From Bacteroidota bacterium (GTDB lineage Bacteria > Bacteroidota > Ignavibacteria > Palsa-1295), in NCBI GenBank assembly GCA_021324685.1, contig JAJPIQ010000037.1:1-33560 (forward strand): 33,560 nucleotides of DNA, in the 5' to 3' direction. Both the position numbers and the translations under genes were made by a program. The stretch's first letter is position 1, and every line of letters begins with the position of its first letter. Below the pieces are notes generated by a model. That model ran no database searches. It was not told the origin of the DNA and saw nothing but the letters and a program-made list of their open reading frames with translations. Of this stretch, positions 25,049-33,179 are shown one piece after another.

Positions 25049-25148
25049 GATTACGCTGATTTTTACTGATCACACTGATTCGTTTTTCAAATGTTTTTGG
25101 AATTTCCCAAAATCGCATCATTCCCGAATATAATCAATCAGCGCAATC
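25049..25148. repeat. Imperfect inverted repeat after comM
   Basis: GATTACGCTGATT (25049-25061) and AATCAGCGCAATC (25136-25148) are inverted copies with one mismatch. CTGAT is repeated at 25056, 25066 and 25075. The arms bracket an AT-rich spacer. It resembles a dispersed intergenic repeat rather than a terminator. Confidence 0.5.
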
Positions 25149-25223
25149 AAATCGATCATCGCAAGGCAGATCTGGCATTGACATTGCACCTTAAAAGAAA
25201 AAATTATTTTCTACGAGGTCACT

Positions 25224-25649
25224 ATGCCATCAACACGAACAGCATCGAGAAACGGCCATGATTCTCATTCGAGAAACGGGCACGATACACCATCTTCCTC
25301 TCATTCACGGAACTCGTCGCGGCGATCGCATTCGCTTGCGGCGGAAACGAACCGCCATGTGATTCGTCCGGCCAAGCGGGCGGTGCGATCGGTCACCCGA
25401 AGCCTTCCCGAGTGGGTGCCGTGGGCAGTTGGGGCTCTCGGAGTCTGTGCAATTATTTATGGTCTGTTTCAAATTGAATCCGTACGCAATTTTGCCAGCG
25501 ATATTACCGAACCCATCGGTGATTTTCTTTCCGGCGATGAATTCGATGAAAATGGCGGGTATACGCCACGGGAATACGAAGATGAGTCGGATTTTGGCGC
25601 CGGGGATTTTGGGTCGAGCGCCAGCGACCGTATGCGAAGCCGCCTCTGA
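25224..25649 (+). CDS. Small single-pass membrane protein with disordered N-terminus
   Basis: The 141-residue protein opens with a Ser/Arg/His/Asn-rich region that repeats SRNGHD (8-13 and 16-21). It has a basic stretch RPAKRAVRSVTRS (48-60) and one hydrophobic helix at 63-83, then an acidic Gly/Asp/Glu tail. No family is recognised. The basic residues before the helix suggest the N-terminus is cytoplasmic and the acidic tail outside. A GAGG ribosome-binding site lies 6 nt before the ATG, and TTGACA at 25178-25183 may be a -35 box. The N-terminal half could bind nucleic acid, but this is speculative. Confidence 0.62.
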   Translation: MPSTRTASRNGHDSHSRNGHDTPSSSHSRNSSRRSHSLAAETNRHVIRPAKRAVRSVTRSLPEWVPWAVGALGVCAIIYGLFQIESVRNFASDITEPIGDFLSGDEFDENGGYTPREYEDESDFGAGDFGSSASDRMRSRL

Positions 25650-25705
25650 TACTTACAACGGGGCGTTGGCATTCTTTTTGGGAAACAAATTTCATCCCTT
25701 GATGT

Positions 25706-25730
25706 GCGCCAGTCACAGTGTGGCTGGCGC
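25706..25730. repeat. Strong 11-bp-stem hairpin of unknown role
   Basis: GCGCCAGTCAC and GTGGCTGGCGC pair around AGT, with one U-G pair. No T run follows, so it is not a standard terminator. It stands alone between the small membrane protein gene and tRNA-Ala. Confidence 0.55.
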
Positions 25731-25892
25731 CAGTCCCGTTTCCATTTTGCCGAATACTTCCAGTGCAGGTTTATATGTGTATAAGGTGTGCATGATTTCT
25801 TTGGGGGAACCGCGCTTCGATGCAACCCGTTTGTCCGGCCACGATTTATCCGAGACACTCTGAAAGCCAGATGCTCGGGTAGAACAAAGGCC

Positions 25893-25965
<73 letters not shown>

Positions 25966-25969
25966 CCGA

Positions 25970-26038
25970 ACAATTGTGAATTAGGGAGAATTTGCGGCTA
26001 TGATTTCCGCCTCTTACAGAATCCTAATTTATAATTGT
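25970..26038. repeat. Inverted repeat filling the spacer between the two tRNAs
   Basis: ACAATTGTGAATTAGGG (25970-25986) and TCCTAATTTATAATTGT (26022-26038) are inverted copies with a few mismatches. GCGG/CCGC pairing lies inside. It occupies almost the whole 78-bp tRNA spacer and could be a small hairpin element or a processing structure. Confidence 0.5.
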
Positions 26039-26043
26039 CATCC

Positions 26044-26117
26044 GGAGCGGTAGTTCAGCTGGTTAGAACGCCTGCCTGTCACGTAGGAGGTCGCGGGTTC
26101 GAGTCCCGTCCGCTCCG
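26044..26117 (+). tRNA. tRNA-Asp (anticodon GTC)
   Basis: A 74-nt cloverleaf: acceptor GGAGCGG/CCGCTCC, D-arm GTTC/GAAC, anticodon stem CCTGC/GTAGG with loop CTGTCAC, T-arm CGGGT-type with TTCGAGT. The discriminator is G, as expected for Asp. CCA is not encoded. Confidence 0.97.
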
Positions 26118-26129
26118 CAAAATTTTATG

Positions 26130-26157
26130 AGTCCTAAGGGCTGAGTTCTTAGTCCTA
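26130..26157. repeat. Heptameric tandem repeat tract after tRNA-Asp
   Basis: Four consecutive 7-mers read AGTCCTA, AGGGCTG, AGTTCTT and AGTCCTA. The first and last are identical, with period 7 throughout. Confidence 0.55.
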
Positions 26158-26295
26158 CCGTCTTGTTCCTAAGTAATTTTTATTACTAGGCAATGGGGTG
26201 TGATACGTCAATGCCGTTGGCTTAGTTTTTTCTCACGAAACACTCGGTTCATTGCGCCGTCGATTTTCATGTATTTATCTTTTTTCGGAAATCTT

Positions 26296-26928
26296 ATGAA
26301 GCGGTTCAAATTATCTGGTTTTTTGGGTGCCATCGCAGCGTTGGCCATTGGCGCCGGAGTTATATCGGCAAGTCTTACGTCGTGCTCCGCCATCAACGCG
26401 CTTACCGGGCTTTCGCGTATTCAGTTCAAGCTCAATAATGTGCAATCGGTCCGCCTTGCAGGCATTGACATCACGAATAAACGGAGCGCCTCCGATTTTA
26501 GCGTAATGGACGGGATCAATCTTGCTTCCGCGTTCGCGTCCGGGCAATTTCCGCTTACGTTCACACTTAATGTAGTGGCGCAGAATCCGAACCCTCCTTC
26601 GGCAATTTTGAGCGCGCTGCAGGTGACCGATTTTCCCTGGCAGCTTTTGCTGAATGGGCAGCAAACGATCACGGGCAATATCGGGGCTCCGATCGGTGTG
26701 CCGCCCGGTGGAGCGACGACGATCATTCCGCTTCAGGTCTCGCTCGATCTAAAGCAATTTTTCGCGAATCAGGGCTATAATCAAATTATCCAGCTTGCAC
26801 TGGCCCTTGCCGGACAAGGTGGCGTATCGCACGTCCAGCTTCTGGCAACGCCTACGATGTCGGCCGGTGGCTTTAGTCTTCGCTATCCTGGTCAGCTCAC
26901 GATCGTCAATACGCAGTTTACCAGTTAA
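26296..26928 (+). CDS. LEA-2/WHy-like lipoprotein
   Basis: The 210-residue protein has a hydrophobic N-terminus ending in the lipobox LTSC, so it is probably an anchored lipoprotein. The body looks like the LEA type 2 (WHy) immunoglobulin-like fold: FTLNVVAQNPNPPSA, then FPWQLLLNGQQTITG, then VPPGGATTIIPLQVSLDL. Members are small beta-sandwich proteins often linked to desiccation or stress tolerance, but their bacterial role is unclear. I chose the ATG at 26296 because it gives a normal lipoprotein signal; the 32 extra upstream codons do not. cmk follows 64 bp downstream on the same strand. Confidence 0.75.
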   Translation: MKRFKLSGFLGAIAALAIGAGVISASLTSCSAINALTGLSRIQFKLNNVQSVRLAGIDITNKRSASDFSVMDGINLASAFASGQFPLTFTLNVVAQNPNPPSAILSALQVTDFPWQLLLNGQQTITGNIGAPIGVPPGGATTIIPLQVSLDLKQFFANQGYNQIIQLALALAGQGGVSHVQLLATPTMSAGGFSLRYPGQLTIVNTQFTS

Positions 26929-26954
26929 TTCGATTCGCCGGCAAGGTACGCTGA

Positions 26955-26990
26955 ACGACTCATGAGTCGTTGCTCGTTAGTCGTTGCTCG
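26955..26990. repeat. Palindrome plus heptameric tandem repeats before cmk
   Basis: ACGACTCATGAGTCGT (26955-26970) is a perfect 16-bp palindrome. It runs into the 7-mers AGTCGTT, GCTCGTT, AGTCGTT and GCTCG (26965-26990). The tract ends 2 bp before the cmk ATG, where a ribosome-binding site would normally be. Confidence 0.65.
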
Positions 26991-26992
26991 AA

Positions 26993-27661
26993 ATGCGTCC
27001 GAACGGCATTATTATCGCGATCGACGGCCCAACGGCCTCTGGCAAAAGCACAACGGCTAAACAGGTCGCGGCTCGGCTTGGCTACCTGCACCTCAACACC
27101 GGGGCGATGTATCGCGCGTTTGCGCTTCTCGTCCGGCGCCGCGATCATCACGGCCACGATCCGCAGCGCGTCCATGATCTCCTTTCCGAGGCGGAAATCG
27201 GCTTCAATTCAGCCGGCAATATCCTCCTCAATGGCGCGGACGTTTCCCGAGAAGTCCAGGAACCCGATATCGCGCTTTTAGCCAGCGAGCTTTCGACCGA
27301 TCCGGAGGTCCGTGCAAAGCTGGTCGAAAAACAACGGACCATTGGCAGTAATGGCGGGGTCGTCCTGGAGGGCCGCGATATCGGGACAGTCGTCTTTCCG
27401 GACGCCGAACTCAAGATCTTTTTAGTTGCCGATGCCGGAGTTCGTGCCGAGCGCCGCCAGCTCGAATTCGAGAAGATGGGCACGCATATCCCGCTCGAAG
27501 AGTTACGCCAGCAGCTCGAAGAGCGCGACAAGCGCGATCGCGAACGGACGATTTCTCCGCTCCGCAAAGCTGCCGATGCCGTCGAAGTCGATACCACGAA
27601 TTTGACGATCGAGGGGCAGGTCGAGCGGGTCTTCGAGTTAGCAAAAGCAAGGATCGTATAA
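26993..27661 (+). CDS. cmk: Cytidylate kinase
   Basis: The 222-residue protein has the P-loop GPTASGKST, the CMP-binding NTGAMYRA motif, VVLEGRDIGTVVFPDA and the lid region with RDKRDRER. It phosphorylates CMP and dCMP to the diphosphates in the cytoplasm. The ATG at 26993 gives the usual N-terminus; a TTG nine bases upstream is less likely. A Shine-Dalgarno sequence is absent because the heptad repeat occupies that place. The stop overlaps the ispH start by 1 bp (TAATG), so the pair is translationally coupled. Confidence 0.95.
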   Translation: MRPNGIIIAIDGPTASGKSTTAKQVAARLGYLHLNTGAMYRAFALLVRRRDHHGHDPQRVHDLLSEAEIGFNSAGNILLNGADVSREVQEPDIALLASELSTDPEVRAKLVEKQRTIGSNGGVVLEGRDIGTVVFPDAELKIFLVADAGVRAERRQLEFEKMGTHIPLEELRQQLEERDKRDRERTISPLRKAADAVEVDTTNLTIEGQVERVFELAKARIV

Positions 27662-28608
27662 TGCTCGTAACCGTCGATAAAAATTCGGGATTTTGCTGGG
27701 GCGTCGTCCGGGCGGTCAATATTGCCGAAGCCGAACTTTCGGGACAGGACGTTCAAAAACTCTACGTCCTCGGCGATATTATCCATAATCCGGTCGAAGT
27801 CAATCGCCTTCAGGCCGAAGGACTCCATACCGTTACGCACGCGGATTTCGACCGCATTGCCGAGGAAAACAAGAGTTACAATGCGCCGGCAAAGATCCTG
27901 ATCCGCGCGCATGGCGAACCGCCTTCGACCTATACCCGGCTCCGCGAACTTGGGATCGAAGTGGTCGATGCCACATGCCCGGTCGTCGCCAAAGTTCAGG
28001 AGCGGATCCGGAAATTTTACGATAAAGGTTACCAGATCGTGATCTTCGGAAAAAAAGAACATGCGGAGGTCGTCGGATTGCGCGGCGTCGTGAACGACGA
28101 AGCCATTGTCATAAAGTCGGTCGAGGAAGCGCTTGAAAATATTACCTTCGACCGCCCCACCGTCCTTTTTTCTCAAACGACGATGGACCGTCCGACCTTT
28201 CGCGAAATTCGCGACCGCCTGAAAGAACGCATTGCCGATCTGGTTGTCGATACGATGGAGGAGACTGCGGTGGAATTCCAGGCGAAGGATACGATCTGCG
28301 GCCAGGTCTCGGGGCGGGAAGCAAAGCTGGTCGATCTGGCCCGCTCGCAGGACGTGATGGTCTTCGTGGCCGGGCGCAACAGTTCCAACGGTAAAGTCCT
28401 CTTCCACATCGCGCATGACGCCAACCCGCATACCTATTTTATCGAAGACGAGCGAGAGCTCGATCGAGCGTGGTTCGAGAACGCCCAAACCGTCGCCGTG
28501 ACCGGTGCCACGAGCACACCGCAGTGGCTCATGCAGCGCGTGGCCGATGCCATCTATACCCTCTGCGGCGAAGCAGAAAAGGCAGAATTACTCCCGATCG
28601 TTGCCTGA
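27661..28608 (+). CDS. ispH: 4-hydroxy-3-methylbut-2-enyl diphosphate reductase
   Basis: The 315-residue protein has the three iron-sulfur ligands Cys12 (GFCWGV), Cys106 (DATCPVV) and Cys213 (DTICGQ), and the substrate-binding histidines His42 (DIIHNPVEV), His84 (RAHGEPP) and His134 (KKEHAEVVG). It performs the last step of the MEP isoprenoid pathway, giving IPP and DMAPP. The length is normal. It is translationally coupled to cmk (1-bp overlap), a gene pair seen in many bacteria. recQ follows after 123 bp and probably has its own promoter. Confidence 0.96.
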   Translation: MLVTVDKNSGFCWGVVRAVNIAEAELSGQDVQKLYVLGDIIHNPVEVNRLQAEGLHTVTHADFDRIAEENKSYNAPAKILIRAHGEPPSTYTRLRELGIEVVDATCPVVAKVQERIRKFYDKGYQIVIFGKKEHAEVVGLRGVVNDEAIVIKSVEEALENITFDRPTVLFSQTTMDRPTFREIRDRLKERIADLVVDTMEETAVEFQAKDTICGQVSGREAKLVDLARSQDVMVFVAGRNSSNGKVLFHIAHDANPHTYFIEDERELDRAWFENAQTVAVTGATSTPQWLMQRVADAIYTLCGEAEKAELLPIVA

Positions 28609-28661
28609 TGTTGTGGCTTTCGGAAGAGAAAAAAATCGAACGTTGCATGGACTGAATAAAC

Positions 28662-28692
28662 TTTCTGTCTCTCGCTGGTCGTCGTATATTAG
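28662..28692 (+). promoter_or_regulatory. Possible recQ promoter
   Basis: TTTC (28662-28665) and TATATTAG (28685-28692), 19 bp apart, resemble the Bacteroidota -33 and -7 boxes with one mismatch each. The -7 box lies 39 bp before the recQ ATG. Confidence 0.3.
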
Positions 28693-28731
28693 TGAATCGG
28701 GTGATAGGCACCTATCCAAAGACCCGCACTA

Positions 28732-30891
28732 ATGTTGCAGGACGCGCTTAAAAGATATTTCGGGTTCGATGCATTTCGGCCGCTTCAGCGCGAGATCGTG
28801 GAAGCGGTCATGGCGCGGAACGACGTCTTCGCCCTCATGCCGACCGGCGCGGGCAAATCGCTCTGCTTTCAACTTCCGGCCGTGTTGCTTCCCGGGCTCA
28901 CGATCGTTATCAGCCCGCTCATTGCGCTCATGAAGGACCAGGTCGATGGCCTGAACGCGTCCGGTATTCCCGCGACCTTTATCAATAGCTCTTTGGACGG
29001 CCGCGAACTGCACGACCGGATGCGCGCGCTCGAAGCGAACGAATATAAATTGCTCTATATCGCGCCGGAACGATTTGCGGTACCCGGTTTTCTACCCTTT
29101 CTTCAATCGCTCGAGGTCTCGCTCTGCGTGGTCGATGAAGCGCATTGTATTTCGGAGTGGGGCCACGATTTTCGAGAGGATTACCGGAAGCTGAGCGTCC
29201 TTAGAAATTCCTTTCCCGGTTCCCCGATCATGGCCGTCACCGCGACGGCGACGAAGCGCGTAGAAGCGGATATTCTCTATCAGCTCCAATTGCGCGCGGA
29301 CACGAACATCTTTCGCGCCAGCTTCGACCGAAAGAATTTATTGTATCAGGTCTGGCCCAAGCGCGCGGCCATGGCACAGCTAAGCGGATATCTAAGTAAG
29401 AAAAAAGGCGAATCGGGAATTATCTATTGCCTCAGCCGATCGAGCACCGAACGCATGGCCGCCGCGCTCCAGGCCGATGGGCATCATGCGATGCCGTACC
29501 ATGCCGGCCTTGAAAAGAACCTTCGGACCAAAACGCAGGAATTATTCGATCGCGACAAGGTCGATATTATCTGTGCGACGATCGCATTCGGAATGGGCAT
29601 CGACAAGTCGAATGTCCGTTTCGTTATTCATTACGATCTTCCGAAAAGTATTCCCGCGTATTACCAGGAGACCGGGCGCGCCGGTCGTGACGGCTTGCCC
29701 AGCGATTGTATTCTCTTCTATGGCCCCGGCGACCGCCAAAAATATATGCCGTTCTTCGATGGAAAATCGCCCGAAGAACGGACACGCGCGATCGAAGAGC
29801 TCGATAAGCTGGTCGATTTGGTAGAAACACAAAGCTGCCGGCGCAGGGCGCTGCTCGAATATTTTGGCGAGCGATATCCCCAATCGAATTGCGGCTCCTG
29901 CGATCACTGCCTCGCCACGCAGCATGCCGAGACCTTCGATGGAACGCGGCTCGCGCAGATGTTCCTCTCGTGCGTCGTCCGAGTGGAACAAAAATTCGGC
30001 ATGGTCCATATCATCGATGTTCTCAAAGGATCGCGCGCACAAAAAATAGAGGACGTTCGCCATCATCTGTTATCGACGTACGGCATTGGTAACGAATACT
30101 CGAAAGCGGAATGGAAACATTACGCGAATGAATTCCGGCGGCAGGGCCTCATCCTGCAGGACCACGATCATTTCAGCGTTGTAAAGATCACGCCCAACGG
30201 CTGGGACGTATTGCGTAACGGCCGCACCGTCATGCTGAGCCGTCCGAAGCACATCGAAGCCGAAGTGAGCGAAGCGGTCGATCTTCCGCCGGCCAATCGC
30301 GAATTGTTCGAAGAGCTTCGCCAACTGCGCCGGCGCCTTGCCGAAGCAAAGAACGTTCCTCCGTATGTGATCTTCAACGATTATACCCTGAAGGAGATCG
30401 CGGCTCGAGTTCCCACCGATGGCCAGGCGTTCCTCACGATCTCCGGAGTGGGGGAGATAAAGGCGAAGCAGTATGGCACCGAGTTTATGACGGTGACCCG
30501 AAACTTTCGAACGCTGCATCCGGAGCTTTCAACGCCGGCGGAAATACATCATGCGCCGCGCGAGCCGAAAGGCGGCGACAGTGCCTACGAAACGCTCGCG
30601 TTGTTCCGTCAAGGGCATGACCCGAAAAAAATTGCGGAGCTTCGAGGACTTTCCGCAAGCACGGTCTCCGGCCATCTTGCTTCGTTGGTTCAAAGCGGCC
30701 ACATCGCTTCGCTCGACCGCCTGGTGGACGGCTCCAAACTCGCGCCGATCCGCGCGGCCTTTGCAACATTCGGATACGCCACGCTCACGCCCGTAAAAGA
30801 ACACTTGGGCGAAGCCTTCTCCTACGAAGACCTGCGCTACGTTCGGGCATACGACGAGAGGAAGAAATTCCCGATCGTTGCCGGAGACTGA
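28732..30891 (+). CDS. recQ: ATP-dependent DNA helicase RecQ
   Basis: The 719-residue protein has Walker A PTGAGKS (37-43), DEAH (135-138) and the motif VI QETGRAGRDG. The zinc-binding Cys369, Cys387, Cys390 and Cys393 and a winged-helix RQC region follow. An HRDC domain is at about 515-590, and a C-terminal helix-turn-helix (HTH_40 type) is at about 620-690 (GLSASTVSGHL). It is a 3'-5' helicase for recombination and repair of stalled forks. Length and domain order match the long RecQ class common in Bacteroidota. It appears to be a single-gene unit in the + direction. Confidence 0.96.
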   Translation: MLQDALKRYFGFDAFRPLQREIVEAVMARNDVFALMPTGAGKSLCFQLPAVLLPGLTIVISPLIALMKDQVDGLNASGIPATFINSSLDGRELHDRMRALEANEYKLLYIAPERFAVPGFLPFLQSLEVSLCVVDEAHCISEWGHDFREDYRKLSVLRNSFPGSPIMAVTATATKRVEADILYQLQLRADTNIFRASFDRKNLLYQVWPKRAAMAQLSGYLSKKKGESGIIYCLSRSSTERMAAALQADGHHAMPYHAGLEKNLRTKTQELFDRDKVDIICATIAFGMGIDKSNVRFVIHYDLPKSIPAYYQETGRAGRDGLPSDCILFYGPGDRQKYMPFFDGKSPEERTRAIEELDKLVDLVETQSCRRRALLEYFGERYPQSNCGSCDHCLATQHAETFDGTRLAQMFLSCVVRVEQKFGMVHIIDVLKGSRAQKIEDVRHHLLSTYGIGNEYSKAEWKHYANEFRRQGLILQDHDHFSVVKITPNGWDVLRNGRTVMLSRPKHIEAEVSEAVDLPPANRELFEELRQLRRRLAEAKNVPPYVIFNDYTLKEIAARVPTDGQAFLTISGVGEIKAKQYGTEFMTVTRNFRTLHPELSTPAEIHHAPREPKGGDSAYETLALFRQGHDPKKIAELRGLSASTVSGHLASLVQSGHIASLDRLVDGSKLAPIRAAFATFGYATLTPVKEHLGEAFSYEDLRYVRAYDERKKFPIVAGD

Positions 30892-30928
30892 AGGTCTGTA
30901 TGTTGCAGGCACCGCTCTTACCCATGTG

Positions 30929-31065
30929 CTATTCCCTCACGATCTTTCGACCGACGTTCCCGTTCCCGGTTTCGATGCTTAAAAAGTAAGTTCCGGCTCG
31001 TTCCATTATGCACTGCACAGGATAGCAGTAAAGACGATCCCAATTCTAAAGAAGAGTTGTTCCAT
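30929..31065 (-). pseudogene. Eroded gene: signal peptide joined to the end of a type IX sorting domain
   Basis: A ribosome-binding site (GGGGG) and ATG at 31065 begin a 19-codon frame reading MEQLFFRIGIVFTAILCSA, which looks like a signal peptide and stops at 31006. A second frame starts at that stop (TAATG overlap) and reads MERAGTYFLSIETGNGNVG, then RKIVRE and a stop at 30929. This tail matches the end of the sorting domain in the gene at 33180 (SAGTYFLEIETINGIVLRK). The likely history is an internal deletion that removed the body of a secreted protein and left a frameshift. It lies 13 bp downstream of the GH16 stop codon. Confidence 0.55.
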
Positions 31066-31078
31066 AAATGCCCCCTTT

Positions 31079-33178
31079 TTATTGGGGAAAATCCGGAACG
31101 ACAACGTCTTTCGGAACGTCCCAGACCTTGACATAATCTATCAAGTGATGGGCAGCGTGTTGACCGTTAACGTCCCAGAATCCGAGTCCCGTCGTCGTGG
31201 CGAGCGCGCGAAACCAGCTTTGCTCATCGGCCACTCGATTGTCGCTGACAAGGCTGCCGGGAATGAGATTCACCCCGCCCCGAGCCATGGAGCTGACATA
31301 ATCGTAAAATGGACTATTGAGCGGAATTAACCTGTCCGGAAGACGCCGGACGACAACACTGTCGTACAAAATCCGAACTTCGTGCGGTAACCATTCCATC
31401 GCAAAGGTATGGTACCGGTAGGGCTCCGCGACATACGCGGCGGAGTCCACGGAATATATCCCGCTCGTGTCGGCCCCAAAAAGGACCGGAGCTACAACAT
31501 GCTCCGGCTCGCCATCGTAGGCGTCGGCCAGGTCGTAAAGGAACTGTTCCGTATTCGATTTGAAATCTCCGGATGCGAGCGGATCATCCATGTATAGAAT
31601 CCCATTATTCGTGGGATTATTCAAGGAATAAACCCAATGGCAGCGATAGCTTTTCTGGATCGTATCGCCTTTTGGGCCTATTGTATCGCTTAATGTTAAG
31701 ACGACCGGTTGATAGGCTTTTTCAAAATAAATCGAGTCCCCGCCTCGAAAATGATACGGCGCATGAAAAAGCCGGTATTGACTGTCGCTTGCCTTGGTAA
31801 CGTACCATCGGGCGGAATCGGATGAAAGTTGATTCCAGCGGCAATAATAAAACGTAAATGTATCCGAAGAATTGATGTAAGAGAGGGGCCATTCGCCGGA
31901 CAGCAATGCCTTGAACGTATCTTTGGGCCAACCTAGAAATCCGGGCTCACCCCACGGGTTCACACCATACCCGATTTTATTGATTATGATATCGTTCGGA
32001 TGACCGGTCGGACGATAATCGCTCGTTGCTGCCGTATCGTCATGACTGATAAACAACGTGTCGTTATATGGGGCGCCACGAAATTTGAAAAAGCCATGGC
32101 ACGGCCCGAACGTGCGGCTATGACCCCAGTTAGCGTGCCGTATTCCCATTTGGCCGTTGAAGGTCTCATCGAGGTCGTATTCGAATACCTGCCCTCCGCC
32201 AATACCCCAATCGTTCACATGAAAATGCGCGATCGGAGTTTTGTCCCGGTATTCGTATTTCCCATAGGGCGCATGCTGGTACGCAGGAGGATTGAGCGGG
32301 GAATTATAAGCGTAAGGAAACGGGCAACTCCGCACAAACGCCGTCGAGGCTGACGTATCGTAAACTTTCGGAAGGCCATGACTTAATCCGATCGAGTCAA
32401 TACAACTTACGCTCGATTCGAAAACGCTATCGCAGGAACAGCTATCGAACCGATAGATAAGGTCGAGCGCCCATCCATCGTGCGCGCCGTGAATGCCGGT
32501 ATCGTTCCAAATCCGCACGTTCGAATCGAAGGAGCATTCGGAAATCTTATACCCTCCTTTGGCGGTAATGCCATTGTATATCGACCATTTGCTTGTACCG
32601 CTGTCGAATTCTTCCGAAAAAACGGCAGTGTCCCAGTGGGGGTCGGTGTACGCATGAAAAAAACAGCCTGGCTTTGCATGGAACCCGCTCTTTAGGATCA
32701 CGCGTCCGCTTGCCCGAAAATCGACGTCTTCGTTTTTGCTGATCGTCACTCTGCCACCGGTATCGCCTCCGGCAATAATATTGGTCGGCGTTCCATCGGC
32801 TTTGGGCAGCGCCTGGAAGAGCCGCTGCCACTCCGTATAGGGGCCGATCGGAATACCCTTCGGAGCCCAATTTTGTAATGTGTCGAACCGGTGGTGGACG
32901 TTATCGTAAACGAGCGGCACATAGACGTCGCCCGTTCCGACGCCATTCGGGTCCTGATAAAAATTGCTCATGTCGCACAGGTTTTGACGCGTGTCCGAAT
33001 CTCCCGGCGGAGCGAAGGGAGCATAATAGACATCGGAATCTCGCAGAATGATATTCGCGTGCTGCTGGATGTTGTACGGGTTGATCGAGTCCTGAGCATG
33101 TGCAAGAATCGCGACCGTCATTGCGAGGAGGGCGAAGCCCGACGAAGCAATCCGTTGGATAAAATTACGTCGTTTCAT
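31079..33178 (-). CDS. Secreted GH16-family glycoside hydrolase
   Basis: The 699-residue protein has a signal peptide (about 1-28), part of which (RIASSGFALLAMT) is encoded by a captured palindromic repeat. Residues 157-180 hold the ASGRVILKSGFHAKPGCFF motif common in type IX-secreted proteins. The GH16 domain starts near 187 (FSEEFDSGTSKWS), includes YGKYEYRDK (305-313), and carries the catalytic E-x-D-x-x-E as Glu333, Asp335, Glu338 (FEYDLDE). It closes with YHTFAMEWLPHEV and LIDYVKVW. Such enzymes cut beta-glucans or galactans; the exact target is unclear. It ends without its own sorting domain, so how it is exported is uncertain. AAGGAG (33183-33188) is its ribosome-binding site. Confidence 0.75.
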   Translation of the reverse strand: MKRRNFIQRIASSGFALLAMTVAILAHAQDSINPYNIQQHANIILRDSDVYYAPFAPPGDSDTRQNLCDMSNFYQDPNGVGTGDVYVPLVYDNVHHRFDTLQNWAPKGIPIGPYTEWQRLFQALPKADGTPTNIIAGGDTGGRVTISKNEDVDFRASGRVILKSGFHAKPGCFFHAYTDPHWDTAVFSEEFDSGTSKWSIYNGITAKGGYKISECSFDSNVRIWNDTGIHGAHDGWALDLIYRFDSCSCDSVFESSVSCIDSIGLSHGLPKVYDTSASTAFVRSCPFPYAYNSPLNPPAYQHAPYGKYEYRDKTPIAHFHVNDWGIGGGQVFEYDLDETFNGQMGIRHANWGHSRTFGPCHGFFKFRGAPYNDTLFISHDDTAATSDYRPTGHPNDIIINKIGYGVNPWGEPGFLGWPKDTFKALLSGEWPLSYINSSDTFTFYYCRWNQLSSDSARWYVTKASDSQYRLFHAPYHFRGGDSIYFEKAYQPVVLTLSDTIGPKGDTIQKSYRCHWVYSLNNPTNNGILYMDDPLASGDFKSNTEQFLYDLADAYDGEPEHVVAPVLFGADTSGIYSVDSAAYVAEPYRYHTFAMEWLPHEVRILYDSVVVRRLPDRLIPLNSPFYDYVSSMARGGVNLIPGSLVSDNRVADEQSWFRALATTTGLGFWDVNGQHAAHHLIDYVKVWDVPKDVVVPDFPQ
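33116..33153. repeat. Palindromic repeat in the GH16 signal-peptide coding region
   Basis: The + strand begins CGTCATTGCGAGGAGGGC and ends GACGAAGCAATCC, a hairpin with outer ATTGC/GCAAT and inner GGGC/GCCC pairs around GAA. It is of a dispersed type known from many bacterial genomes. It is read in frame as residues 9-21 of the GH16 protein. Confidence 0.8.
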
Positions 33179-33179
33179 A

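Noticed and set aside
27148-28488. A 446-codon frame antisense to cmk and ispH
   Set aside because: cmk and ispH carry complete catalytic motifs on the + strand, and the antisense frame has none. Such long shadow frames are common opposite codon-biased genes.
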